Shown piece by piece: positions 8,833 through 16,063 of a DNA stretch of 35,644 nt. Position numbers and translations under genes: made by a program. Source of the DNA: Actinomadura roseirufa. GTDB lineage: Bacteria > Actinomycetota > Actinomycetes > Streptosporangiales > Streptosporangiaceae. Within the stretch, counting starts at the first letter, position 1, and each line of letters starts with the position of its first letter. The notes under the pieces were generated by a model, which was given only the letters and a program-made list of their open reading frames with translations, ran no database searches and had not been told where the DNA came from. The stretch is taken from positions 1 to 35,644 of the forward strand of contig NZ_CAACVB010000063.1 of the NCBI RefSeq assembly GCF_900659635.1, read 5' to 3'.

Positions 8833-9084
8833 TCACGGGGCGAGTTCCTCGCCGATGGCCTTGGCGGCCGCTGGCGCGTCCGGGCCGAGGTAGGGGCCAC
8901 GCCCGTCCGGCCCGTACCAGGCGTACGCGCCCTGCTCGGAGTCCCACAGGACGTACAGGGCACCCTCACCACGGCACAGCAGGTAGAGGATCCGCGACCC
9001 GCTGGGACGGATCGCCGCGATGTGCGGAAAGCGCCGCTGAACCAGTGCGGCCAGCTCGTCAAGGCGCTCGTAGGCGTCGCTCAT
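8833..9084 (-). CDS. Family C small protein, module 1
   Basis: This 83-residue protein is of unknown function. It starts MSDAYERLDELAALVQRRFP, and its core pattern is YLLxRGEGxLYVLW followed by a Tyr/Trp/Gly segment (AYAWYGPDGRGPYLG) and an Ala-rich C-terminal helix. It looks like a small soluble alpha/beta protein with no signal peptide or membrane segment. Its ATG overlaps the stop of family B by four bases (ATGA), so the two are translationally coupled. It is the last gene of a three-gene operon. Three other family C copies lie at 12349-12603, 15812-16063 and, broken, 20533-20722. Conservation across copies supports that it is a real gene; I do not recognise a named domain. Confidence 0.7.
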   Translation of the reverse strand: MSDAYERLDELAALVQRRFPHIAAIRPSGSRILYLLCRGEGALYVLWDSEQGAYAWYGPDGRGPYLGPDAPAAAKAIGEELAP

Positions 9085-9350
9085 GTCGCCACCCGCTCGG
9101 CCGCGTTCCGCCACGACTCGTCCACCCATGGCGGGACGAACACCTCGCGCGCTTCACCACGCGGCGTCCGGCACCGCCACCACCCGCCGCCGAGATCGAA
9201 GAGCATCCTACGGATGTCACGAGTCTGCGGGTCGACGAGAAAGAAGACGCTACCGACGCCCTCGACATCGAGACGCCGGACCGGTGAAGCGGACGCGGAG
9301 GGCTCTGCCGCCTTACCCGTCCCCCCGCGCCCACGCTCGAACTCACTCAC
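9081..9350 (-). CDS. Family B small protein, module 1
   Basis: This 89-residue protein is of unknown function. A disordered, Gly/Ser/Ala-rich start (about residues 1-25) is followed by a beta-rich part with SVFFLVDPQTRDIRRMLFDL. A Trp/Arg motif GWWRCRTPRGE and a final amphipathic helix (SWRNAAERVAT) complete it. The start is GTG 9350, overlapping the stop of family A by eight bases; its stop overlaps the family C start. It is the middle gene of the operon. Module 2 lacks the GWWRCRTPRG segment in frame, and the module-3 copy is frameshifted. The DNA of the A/B junction is identical to module 3 over roughly 100 bases. Confidence 0.65.
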   Translation of the reverse strand: MSEFERGRGGTGKAAEPSASASPVRRLDVEGVGSVFFLVDPQTRDIRRMLFDLGGGWWRCRTPRGEAREVFVPPWVDESWRNAAERVAT

Positions 9351-9690
9351 CGGCGCCGCTCCCGGACGTCACCGCACGAAGCGTCGTCGCGACCGCCAGG
9401 GCCGCGTCGACGATGTGGTTCGCCTCGGCGATCGGCTCGCCCCAACTCGTCCAGAACCACAACCGGCCGCCGTCGTCCCCGCGCGGCATGCACGTGACCG
9501 TGTCCGCAAGCCGCGGCACGTCGTCACAGCACCCCGACGCCTCCGGGTTGATCACAATCAGCTTGCGCCGCTGAAAAGTCGTCTCCAGCCCGTAGGCGTG
9601 AAGGCGGGACATCAGCGCACCGAGCCGCGCGTAAGCGTCCGGGTGCTCGGGCTCCGGACGCTCGTCGGACTGCCGCGCCGTGGTCTTCAT
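9343..9690 (-). CDS. Family A small protein, module 1
   Basis: This 115-residue protein is of unknown function. Conserved features are HPDAYARLGALMSRLHAYGL, a strand RKLIVINP, a GCCDDVPRLAD turn with paired cysteines, and the Trp-rich GGRLWFWTSWGEPIAEA. A C-terminal Ala/Thr-rich helix follows. It is soluble with no signal peptide. The ATG at 9690 is chosen because AGGAGA lies just upstream and family A members in modules 2 and 3 start at the matching place; the longer frame runs into the divergent regulator. It is the first gene of the A-B-C operon, 33 bases from the TCAC-N5-GTGA palindrome. Confidence 0.7.
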   Translation of the reverse strand: MKTTARQSDERPEPEHPDAYARLGALMSRLHAYGLETTFQRRKLIVINPEASGCCDDVPRLADTVTCMPRGDDGGRLWFWTSWGEPIAEANHIVDAALAVATTLRAVTSGSGAGE

Positions 9691-9722
9691 GGCGTCTCCT
9701 GCGATGCACAGTAGCGATTCGG

Positions 9723-9735
9723 TCACCTTCAGTGA
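9723..9735. promoter_or_regulatory. Palindromic operator candidate, module 1
   Basis: TCAC-N5-GTGA (preceded by GG, followed by A) lies in the divergent gap between A1 and XRE1. The same palindrome with a different 5-base centre is at 13404-13416 and 16687-16699, always 28-34 bases before the first gene of the minus-strand operon. Confidence 0.6.
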
Positions 9736-9830
9736 AGCTGTGGCGGCTGCCGCACCGACAGAGGAAGACTGGCAAGGGCTGGAAAGACGGTGAGGGCATG
9801 TCTTCCCCCTCAGGCGAGAGGTGCATCGCA

Positions 9831-11110
9831 GTGTCCACCGCCGACGATCAGACGAACAGGAAAACGATCGGCGCACGCCTGCGCAGGCTGCGCGAGGAAC
9901 CACGAGACCGCCATGGACGCGCGAGGTACTCGCGAGAGAAGTGGGCGTTGATGCTGCGGTCCGCCGCCGGCCCATGTGCTGCGGAACTCCCGGCGGTTAC
10001 GAGCCTTAGCAAGATGGTCCAGCAGTGGGAGCGCGGCGACCACATCCCTGGTGTGATCTACCGTCCGCTGTACGCCCGCGTTACCGGCCTGCCTGAGCTG
10101 GAGCTGTTCGGCGCTCCGCTGCCTCCCGGCCCCCGGTCCCGTCCCGACCCCGGATATGCGCGTCTGCGGCGGGGCGTGGACGAGACGCTGACCATCGGGG
10201 CGATGCCACCGGCGGCGTTGGACGATTGGGAATCGTCCGTCCTCCGGCATGCCGAGGCCACACGAGACCGGCCCGCCATCGCGTTGATGCACGATCTGGC
10301 GGCCGACCTGGCCGAGCTGAGTCACGCGCTGAAGCGCCAGCGTTCGGCGGGCACGGTGGTGCACCTGACACGGACGGTGGCGCAGATGGCGGGTCTGATG
10401 TGCCTGACGCTGATCAAGCTGGACGACCGGACCGCGTTCCGGCAGTGGGCTCGGACCGCGCGCATCGCGGCGGCCGAGGCACGAGATTCGGACACCCATG
10501 CCTGGGTGCTGGCGCAAGAGGCGTACGGGCACTACTACGCCTCCGACTTCACCGAGGCCATAGCTCTGGCCGAGATGTCTCAGCAGGTGAACAGCCGATG
10601 GTCGGGGCCGTCCTGGCAGCGGCACTGGAGGCCCGTGCTCAAGCGGCTCTCGGGCCGGCGCGGGCCGAGGAGACCCGCGCAGCCCTCCGGCGCGCTGAGA
10701 GTCTGCTCGACCAGCTAGGTCCGGCAAAGGTGAACACGTCCGCATTCGGCTACAACGAGGCCCAACTTCGCTTCCACGAAGGCAGCGCCCTGACGCACCT
10801 GGGAGACACGGACAGGGCGTGGGACGCCCAGCAGTGCGCCCTCGCCCTGTACCCCTCCAGCGACTTCATGGACAGGACTCTGACCCGCCTGGATCGCACC
10901 TTGTGCCTCCTCCGTGATGGTGACAGCACAGGCGCATTGGAGGTCGCGACGGATGCGCTCGCGGCACTGGACGACCAGCAGCGGCAAGGCATCATTGACC
11001 TTCGCGGCCATGAAGTCCTGGACGCACTCCCACCGCGTCAGCAGGCCCTCGCTTCCGCTCGGCAGCTTCGCGAACTCCTGACCGCTACCCCCGAGGGAGA
11101 CGCCCCGTGA
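9831..11110 (+). pseudogene. XRE-TPR transcriptional regulator, module 1, with a frameshift
   Basis: The gene begins as a helix-turn-helix protein (residues ~10-90, with KMVQQWERGDHIPG and YRPLYARVTGLPELELFG) followed by TPR-like helices. Near 10588-10606 the coding signal moves to another frame: the first frame runs on to 10718 (295 residues). The true continuation (VGAVLAAALEARAQAALG, then ESLLDQLG) ends at 11110. Restoring one base would give about 426 residues, like the 432-residue regulator of module 2. GTG 9831 is preferred because GGTGCAT(C)GC stands directly before the start codon, as in modules 2 and 3. The stop overlaps the GNAT start (GTGA). It could be a real mutation or a sequencing error at the GTCGGGG run. 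Confidence 0.7.
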
Positions 11111-11592
11111 ACGTGACCGTGACCGTGACCGCAGCCGACTCCGAGCACATCGACGCCATCGTCACCCTGCTGGAAGAGATGGACCGGTTCTACGGAGCCA
11201 CCGAGTTCGAACCCCTCGGTGTTCGCCGCCGCCAGGTCGAACAGGCCCTGTTCTCCGACCCGCCGGCCGCATACGCGCTCCTGGCCTGGGATGCCGGTCA
11301 GCTCGTGGGCATCGCCTCGTACTCGTTCCTGTGGCCCGCCGTCGGCCTGACCCGGTCGTTGTACCTCAAGGAGCTGTACGTCGCTGAGAGCCGATGGCGG
11401 AGTGGCATCGGGACGGAACTCATGCGAGCCCTACTCGACGTCGCCACCGAGCACGAGTGCAGCCGAGTCGAGTGGACGACCGACAGAGAGAATGACAGCG
11501 CCCAGCAGTTCTACCGTGACCTCGGCCTGGCGCAACACCCGAAGCTGTTCTACCGAGCCGATCACACCGCCATCACGTCGGCACTCGCCTGA
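11107..11592 (+). CDS. GNAT family N-acetyltransferase, module 1
   Basis: The 161-residue protein has GNAT motif A: a strand SLYLKELYVAES followed by the acetyl-CoA loop RWRSGIGTELM (about residues 97-110). The C-terminal motif B is NDSAQQFYRDLGL. The substrate is unknown; it could be a small molecule, a protein N-terminus or an aminoacyl-tRNA. The GTG start overlaps the regulator's stop by four bases, so both are made from one mRNA. It is from a different GNAT subfamily than the module-2 enzyme at 14818-15348, although the position is the same. Confidence 0.85.
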   Translation: MNVTVTVTAADSEHIDAIVTLLEEMDRFYGATEFEPLGVRRRQVEQALFSDPPAAYALLAWDAGQLVGIASYSFLWPAVGLTRSLYLKELYVAESRWRSGIGTELMRALLDVATEHECSRVEWTTDRENDSAQQFYRDLGLAQHPKLFYRADHTAITSALA

Positions 11593-11628
11593 GCAGGCGA
11601 TGCACCGGCCCGCCTCCGCTTCCGAGCG

Positions 11629-11643
11629 GGGCCCAGTCTCGTT
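11629..11643 (+). repeat. 15-bp direct repeat at module end, copy 1
   Basis: GGGCCCAGTCTCGTT follows the GNAT gene of module 1 and occurs identically at 17994-18008, directly after the regulator of module 3. It may mark the right edge of the repeated unit. Confidence 0.4.
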
Positions 11644-11823
11644 TAGTGAGCGCCGCAGCAAGTAGCTCGGAGCGCCAGAGAGCTTACCGGCGGCGGGCTC
11701 TCGTCACCTCAGTTCCGCCGGACGTTCAGCAAACCCCGGAAACGCCCCGAAGTGGCCAGCTGGCAAATGTACAGGTCAGAAGCGTGATCACTAGTTCGCC
11801 GCAGATCATAGACCGCCAGCGTA

Positions 11824-11850
11824 GAGTTCGAGCCGTACGACGACATCTAG
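11824..11850 (+). repeat. Orphan copy of the glnA 3' end
   Basis: These 27 bases match the last 27 bases of glnA (8326-8352), stop codon included, at 25 of 27 positions. They start at GAGTTCGAG and end at GACATCTAG. Similarity continues on the right (CCATGCTT, then the terminator and the CRISPR remnant) but stops sharply on the left. No reading frame leads into it, so it is not a gene. Confidence 0.8.
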
Positions 11851-11887
11851 GCCATGCTTCAGCGGATGGGGAAACCCGACCGGACGG

Positions 11888-11923
11888 ACGGCCCTGTTCT
11901 CCCGCGAGAGAGAACAGGGCCGT
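11888..11923 (+). terminator. Orphan second copy of the glnA terminator
   Basis: A 14-bp perfect stem (11888-11901 with 11910-11923) shares loop and stem sequence with the glnA terminator at 8387-8426. No gene precedes it closely; it belongs to the duplicated glnA tail. Confidence 0.8.
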
Positions 11924-11930
11924 TCCTGCA

Positions 11931-12095
11931 TCTCAGAGCCCCCGTAGGGGCGATGAGGACTCGACCATGCCGGGCTCGCGGCAGGCTTGACGGGAGTGGC
12001 GTTGCGAACCCTCGTAGGGGCGATGAGGACGGCCTCCTACGTGATGGAGGTCGAGTGATCTACACGTTGCGAACCCTCGTAGGGGCGATGAGGAC
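11931..12095 (-). CRISPR. CRISPR mini-array 2 (three repeats, two spacers)
   Basis: Repeats of 30 bp lie at 11931-11960, 12001-12030 and 12066-12095; the last two are identical. They start GTTGCGAACC, contain CCCTCGTAGGGG, which can fold as a small hairpin, and end GATGAGGAC. The first has a degenerate left part. Spacers are 40 and 35 bp, unlike each other and unlike those of array 1. The degenerate end repeat and the opposite conserved block suggest transcription on the minus strand, so the crRNA 5' handle would end in CGCAAC. No cas gene is in the window. Confidence 0.7.
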
Positions 12096-12191
12096 CCCAG
12101 GGTAAAGCCGCAGGTGGTCCGCGGCTCGGGGCTGGCGCTGCTGGTCGATTCTTCAGCGACCCTCCGGTTGTGCACCAGACCCGGGGGTCCC
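12096..12191 (-). repeat. Conserved 96-bp leader-like block, copy 2
   Basis: This block is adjacent to the last repeat of array 2. It has the same length as copies 1 and 3, with 13 mismatches to each by eye. Read on the minus strand it ends TTTACCCTGGG against the first repeat; TACCCT resembles a -10 box. Confidence 0.6.
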
Positions 12192-12348
12192 GCTAAAACG
12201 AGGACCGACGGGACGCAGTATTGCAGCGATTCATCGGCCCTGCGCGCTGCTGGTCATCACTGGCATGGGGTCCGGACGCGCCACCCCTGGTGAAGACGTC
12301 CACCGAGGCGACCCCGGCGCTCCGCACGGGCTCCCGGGGCCACAGCGT

Positions 12349-12603
12349 TCACTGGGCGAGTTCCTCGCCGATGGCCTCGGCCGCGTCCGGCGCGTCTGGG
12401 CCGAGGTAGGGGCCGCGCCCGGACGGCCCGTACCAGGCGTACTCGGCTCTCTCACGGGCCCAGAGGACGTACAGGGTGCCCTCGCCGCGGCGCAGCAGGT
12501 AGAGGATGCTCGATCCCGCGGGGCGGATCGGCGCGATGTGCGGGGAGCGCCGTTGAACCAGTGCGGCCAGCTCGTCGAGGAGCTCGAACGCGTCGTCGCT
12601 CAT
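12349..12603 (-). CDS. Family C small protein, module 2
   Basis: This 84-residue homologue of C1 (8833-9084) has the same core (YLLRRGEGTLYVLW and EYAWYGPSGRGPYLG). Its start ATG overlaps the family B stop by four bases. It is the last gene of a four-gene operon in this module. No function is known. Within the family it is the most different of the intact copies, for example MSDDAFELLDEL at the start and an Ala/Glu-rich tail. Confidence 0.7.
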   Translation of the reverse strand: MSDDAFELLDELAALVQRRSPHIAPIRPAGSSILYLLRRGEGTLYVLWARERAEYAWYGPSGRGPYLGPDAPDAAEAIGEELAQ

Positions 12604-12839
12604 GCCGCTGCCACCCTCTCGGCCGCGTTCCGCCACGGCTCGGCCGTCCCCGCCGCGACGAACACCTCGCGGGTATCACCGAGGTCGACGAGCGTTCCGC
12701 GGATGTGGCGGGTCTGCGGGTCGAGGAGGAGGTAGACGCCATCGCCGCCCTCGACGTCGAGGCGCCCGGCCGATGAAGCGGACGCGAGGGGCTCTGCCGC
12801 TTTAACCGTCCCCCCGCGCCCACGCTCGAACTCATTCAC
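12600..12839 (-). CDS. Family B small protein, module 2 (internally shortened)
   Basis: This 79-residue homologue of B1 has the same Gly-rich start (NEFERGRGG) and the strand LLLDPQTRHIRGTLVDLGD. The sequence then jumps directly to TREVFV: about 11 residues carrying the GWWRCRTPRG motif are missing in frame compared with modules 1 and 3. The start is GTG 12839, eight bases inside the end of family A, as in module 1. The frame is intact, so the shortened protein may still be made, but the most distinctive motif of the family is absent. Confidence 0.65.
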   Translation of the reverse strand: MNEFERGRGGTVKAAEPLASASSAGRLDVEGGDGVYLLLDPQTRHIRGTLVDLGDTREVFVAAGTAEPWRNAAERVAAA

Positions 12840-13155
12840 TGGTGTCGCTCCCGGACGTCGCACGAAGCGTCGTCGCGACCCTCAATGCCGCGTCGATGAC
12901 GTGGTTGGCCTCGGCGATCGGCTCACCCCAGCTCGTCCAGAGCCACAGCCGCCCGCCGTCGTCCCGCCGCGGCCTGCACGTGATCGTGTCCGCGAGGCGC
13001 GGCACGTCGTCACAGCACCCCGACGCCTCCGGGTTGATCACGATCAGTTCGCGTCGCTGAAGAACCGTCTCCAGCCCGTAGACGTGAAGCCTGGACATCA
13101 GCGCCCCAAGCCGCGCGTAGGCGTCCGGGTGCTCGGGCTCCGCACTCCCGCTCAT
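12832..13155 (-). CDS. Family A small protein, module 2
   Basis: This 107-residue homologue of A1 starts MSGSAEPEHPDAYARLGAL and keeps the RELIVINP strand, the GCCDDVPRLAD turn and the Trp motif GGRLWLWTSWGEP. The tail differs (TSGSDTSE). Its ATG overlaps the stop of the extra gene at 13152-13376 by four bases, so in this module family A is the second gene of the operon. Function is unknown. Confidence 0.7.
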   Translation of the reverse strand: MSGSAEPEHPDAYARLGALMSRLHVYGLETVLQRRELIVINPEASGCCDDVPRLADTITCRPRRDDGGRLWLWTSWGEPIAEANHVIDAALRVATTLRATSGSDTSE

Positions 13156-13376
13156 CGGCCGGCCTCCACGGCGTCCGCCTCGCGCAGCAGTTCGGCGAGC
13201 TCGTCCGCGGTGTCGGTCGCCAGCTCGGTGACGACGTTCGACCGGCGGCCCGCCTTCGGCTCCCGGATCGCCCACCATCGGCCGGTGTCGGTGTTGATGA
13301 AGTTCCAGCCGGGGAACTCGTCGACGAGGCGAGCCTTGCTCTTCTCGGCTGGCAGTTCAGGGACGGCGTGCACCAT
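13152..13376 (-). CDS. Extra small protein heading the module-2 operon
   Basis: This 74-residue protein is of unknown function and has no counterpart in modules 1 and 3. It contains FPGWNFINTDTGRWWAIREP, a Trp-rich beta segment, and a C-terminal acidic Ala/Leu-rich helix (ELLREADAVEAGR). The ATG at 13376 has AGGGAG upstream, and its stop overlaps the family A start (ATGA). It lies 28 bases from the palindrome at 13404. The W-rich strand resembles the style of family A (GRLW), so a distant relation is possible but not shown. Confidence 0.6.
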   Translation of the reverse strand: MVHAVPELPAEKSKARLVDEFPGWNFINTDTGRWWAIREPKAGRRSNVVTELATDTADELAELLREADAVEAGR

Positions 13377-13403
13377 GCGCTCCCTGCGCTCGTGGCAATT
13401 GGG

Positions 13404-13416
13404 TCACAGACAGTGA
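13404..13416. promoter_or_regulatory. Palindromic operator candidate, module 2
   Basis: TCAC-N5-GTGA (centre AGACA) in GGTCAC...GTGAA context lies between the divergent small-gene operon and XRE2. Confidence 0.6.
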
Positions 13417-13515
13417 AAGCCCTGCTGTCCGTGTCCTGGTAGGCGGATACTGGCGGCCTGAGCGGCGGACTGTTCAGGGTCCGCCCAGCAATATCCGGCG
13501 AATGGTGCACGCGGG

Positions 13516-14814
13516 ATGAGCGACGACGAACACCCCGAGTGGGCAGTACGGATACAAACAGAACGAGAGTCCCGCGCCTGGTCGAAACCACAGATGGCGC
13601 GGGCTCTCTTCACCGCCTCCGGGGTGACGCCCACCCGACAGCAGATCGATTCCCTGGCCCGCCAGATACGCGGGTACGAGCGAGGCGAACACCTGCCTCG
13701 CGATTGGACCAGCGCCTACGCCAACGTCTTCAACATAGACGAGGACGACCTGTTCGCCACCGTCAATGCACCAGATCACGACGAGGAACGCCGGCGACTG
13801 CTCGCATGCCTAGGTCTCCTCGGCGTCGAGACCGCTTCGCGCGTTGAACCCCTAGAACCAATCCGTCAAGCCCTGACCAGTGCCCTGCCCGGCGGCGCGG
13901 AGGAGCACCTCGTTCAAGACTGGGAAGAGATCGCTTTCGAGCACGGCCACGCGTTTCTCATCACCCCGCCAGGAGACCTCCTCCCGGACCTCGCCGCCGA
14001 CTTCGTCGCGCTCCTGGACACCGTCAACTCCGCCAAGCGGAACGCATTGCAGGACAATCTGTGCGGCCCGGCCGGAAAGCTGGCCGCGCTCATGGCCATG
14101 ACCGTATCCAGCCTCGGCGAGCGTCGCCACGCGCGCAACTGGTGGAAGACCGCCCGGCACGCCGCGGACGCGTCCAAAGACCGTGACCTGCGAGTGTGGG
14201 TCCGTGGCTACGAGGCCATGAACGCGCTTTACGCCGCTCGTCCACTATCGGCGGTGCTCCGCCTCTCTCAGGACGCACTCAAACTCGCGAGGGGCCATGG
14301 CGGCGCGGCCGTCCTGGAGGCCATGGCCGCCCGTGCGCAGGCCCTCGCGATGATCAACGGCCGTGCCGGCGAGGCCGCTGCCGCGATGCGCGACCTGGAG
14401 GCTCAGTGGGAGCGGCTCCCCTCCGCGGCCCCCGACGACCGGCTTGCCACCGGAGCATGGCCCGAGACGGCGTTGCACCACACCGCGGCGTTCACGTACA
14501 CCTACACGGGCGACACCGCCCTAGCCCAACGAGCACGGTCGGCGGCGCTAGCCCGCTACCCGGTTTCGATGCGCCGCCAGCGCGCACAGATCGAACTGCT
14601 ACAGGCCACCGGCATGGTCCGAGACGGAGACGTCGTCGCGGGAGTGGAGCACGCCGGCCGCACGGTCGAAGGGCTCGCAACGGCACAACGGACGACCACG
14701 ATCCAGCGGGCCGCCCACATGGTCTTGGACGCGGTGCCCGATGCTGATCTGGCCCGGCCAGCCGTGCGCGATTACCGTGACACGTTCGCGCTGCCCGCCG
14801 CCGACGAGGACTGA
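13516..14814 (+). CDS. XRE-TPR transcriptional regulator, module 2
   Basis: The 432-residue protein has an N-terminal helix-turn-helix (about residues 8-75; SKPQMARALF and QIRGYERGEHLPRDW) ending in the typical EDDLFA. A long all-helical TPR-like region follows (about 130-420), with Ala/Arg-rich repeats such as RHARNWWKTARHAADASKDRD. Such proteins bind DNA and sense a ligand, peptide or partner through the TPR part. Its sequence is very different from XRE1 and XRE3 although the flanking A/B/C genes are alike. ATG 13516 follows GGTGCACGCGGG, matching the start context of the other two modules. The GNAT gene follows three bases after its stop. Confidence 0.82.
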   Translation: MSDDEHPEWAVRIQTERESRAWSKPQMARALFTASGVTPTRQQIDSLARQIRGYERGEHLPRDWTSAYANVFNIDEDDLFATVNAPDHDEERRRLLACLGLLGVETASRVEPLEPIRQALTSALPGGAEEHLVQDWEEIAFEHGHAFLITPPGDLLPDLAADFVALLDTVNSAKRNALQDNLCGPAGKLAALMAMTVSSLGERRHARNWWKTARHAADASKDRDLRVWVRGYEAMNALYAARPLSAVLRLSQDALKLARGHGGAAVLEAMAARAQALAMINGRAGEAAAAMRDLEAQWERLPSAAPDDRLATGAWPETALHHTAAFTYTYTGDTALAQRARSAALARYPVSMRRQRAQIELLQATGMVRDGDVVAGVEHAGRTVEGLATAQRTTTIQRAAHMVLDAVPDADLARPAVRDYRDTFALPAADED

Positions 14815-14817
14815 ACC

Positions 14818-15348
14818 GTGCCTTACGAGGTCGCCGTCAACGTCGATGACCACCGGGCCGCACTCGACGCGCTGGACGAGCTCGCGGATCTGTACGAGCA
14901 GGTGTATGCCGAACCGCCCTACAGGTCGGCGGAGAAGTTCTCCCGCCCCCGATTCCTCGCGCGAACCCGAGACCAAGCGCTCGCGTCGGGCTTCCGCCTG
15001 GTGACGGCACGCCGGAACGCCGTGCTGGTGGGCTTCGCATTCGGGTTCTCAATGATGCCGGGCGCGTGGTGGGCGAACGCCTCACCACCGTCCCGCACGC
15101 ACCTCGACGCCGATAAGTACGCGGTGATCGAGCTGGTGGTCAGCAAGCCAGAGCGCAGACACGGTCTCGGTCGGCGCATGCTAGAGCACTTGCTCGCCGG
15201 ACGGCCAGAACGGTACGCCACCCTCGCCGCGGTGATCGACGCGGACGCCTATGACATGTACCTGCAATGGGGCTGGGAGAAGGCAGGCGAGTTCCGAGCG
15301 GAACCGCCGTTCTCGGATGTGCTGGTGTTGCCGCTTCACCAGGACTAG
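14818..15348 (+). CDS. GNAT family N-acetyltransferase, module 2
   Basis: The 176-residue protein has the strand AVIELVVSKPE followed by the acetyl-CoA loop RRHGLGRRMLEHLL (about residues 111-125), and the C-terminal DAYDMYLQWGWEKAGEF. The GTG start lies three bases after the regulator's stop, so it is in an operon with XRE2. It is not close to the module-1 GNAT. No substrate can be inferred. Confidence 0.83.
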   Translation: MPYEVAVNVDDHRAALDALDELADLYEQVYAEPPYRSAEKFSRPRFLARTRDQALASGFRLVTARRNAVLVGFAFGFSMMPGAWWANASPPSRTHLDADKYAVIELVVSKPERRHGLGRRMLEHLLAGRPERYATLAAVIDADAYDMYLQWGWEKAGEFRAEPPFSDVLVLPLHQD

Positions 15349-15443
15349 GAACCACATCCGGCTGAAGCTTGCCGTTGAGTGCACCACACGCGCGGAGCTC
15401 CGTCGTGGGCTACTCGGCGTCGAGCTCGTCTCACCGTGTACGC

Positions 15444-15473
15444 GTTGCGAACCCTCGTGGGGGTGATGAGGAC
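15444..15473 (-). CRISPR. Single CRISPR repeat, remnant 3
   Basis: The 30-bp unit differs from the array-2 repeat at two positions (CGTGGGGGTGATG instead of CGTAGGGGCGATG). No second repeat is found 60-80 bases to the left, and there is no copy of the glnA terminator. It is joined to the third 96-bp block exactly as the last repeats of arrays 1 and 2 are. Confidence 0.6.
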
Positions 15474-15569
15474 CCCAGGGTAAAGCCGCAGGTAGTCCAG
15501 GGCTTGGGGCCGGTACTGCGGGTCGATTCTTCAGCAACCCGCCGGTTGTGCAGAAAACCCGGGGGTCCC
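15474..15569 (-). repeat. Conserved 96-bp leader-like block, copy 3
   Basis: This copy has the same length and boundaries as copies 1 and 2. Modules 2 and 3 stay similar for about 100 more bases to the right (for example GATTCATCGGCC), a stretch missing from module 1. Modules 1 and 3 share the next stretch (GACGGCGTCCTCAGGACGTGG). Confidence 0.6.
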
Positions 15570-15811
15570 GCTGAAACGAGGGGCGACGGGATGCAGTGTC
15601 GCAGGGATTCATCGGCCGTGCGCCCTGTTGGTCATCCCTGGCATGCGGTCCAGACGCGCCGGTCCTATTGAAGACGTCCACAAGGGCGACGGCGTCCTCA
15701 GGACGTGGAAGCTGGTGGCCGGGCCCCCGGGTGCGCGCCTTCAACCCGAGGTCCCGGTGTCAGGGGGGCGGCAGCCCCAGCGCCCCGCGCAGGCTCCCGG
15801 GGCCGCAGCGT

Positions 15812-16063
15812 TCACAGGGCGAGTTCCTCGCCGACGGCCTTGGCGGCCGATAGCGCGTCCGGGCCGAGGCAGGGGCCACGCCCGTCCGGCCCGTACCAGG
15901 CGTACTCGGCCTGCTCGGAGTCCCAGAGGACGTACAGGGTGCCCTCACCGCGGCGCAGCAGGTAGAGGATCCGCGACCCGGTGGGACGGATCGGCGCGAT
16001 GTGCGGGAAACGCCGCTGAACCAGTGTGGCCAGCTCGTCGAGCCGCTCGAATGCGTCGCTCAT
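15812..16063 (-). CDS. Family C small protein, module 3
   Basis: This 83-residue protein is nearly the same as C1: MSDAFERLDELATLVQRRFP, YLLRRGEGTLYVLW, EYAWYGPDGRGPCLG. Its ATG overlaps the stop of the family B frame (ATGA). Because the B gene upstream is frameshifted, coupled translation of C may be reduced here. Function is unknown. Confidence 0.7.
   Translation of the reverse strand: MSDAFERLDELATLVQRRFPHIAPIRPTGSRILYLLRRGEGTLYVLWDSEQAEYAWYGPDGRGPCLGPDALSAAKAVGEELAL

Noticed and set aside
9343..9690. A WhiJ/DUF397-type developmental regulator set
   Set aside because: The XRE plus small-protein layout is reminiscent, but the small proteins do not show the DUF397 pattern (W-S-S-Y and V-x-V-R-D) and there is no RsbW-like ATPase.
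9732..9830. ATG 9732 as the start of the module-1 XRE regulator
   Set aside because: It lies inside the operator palindrome, and the extra residues have no counterpart in the other modules, where the start context GGTGCA(T/C) supports GTG 9831.
8431..15473. Cas genes belonging to the mini-arrays
   Set aside because: None of the genes in the window has Cas1, Cas2, Cas3 or effector features; the SNF2 helicase lacks an HD domain and is 11 kb away.
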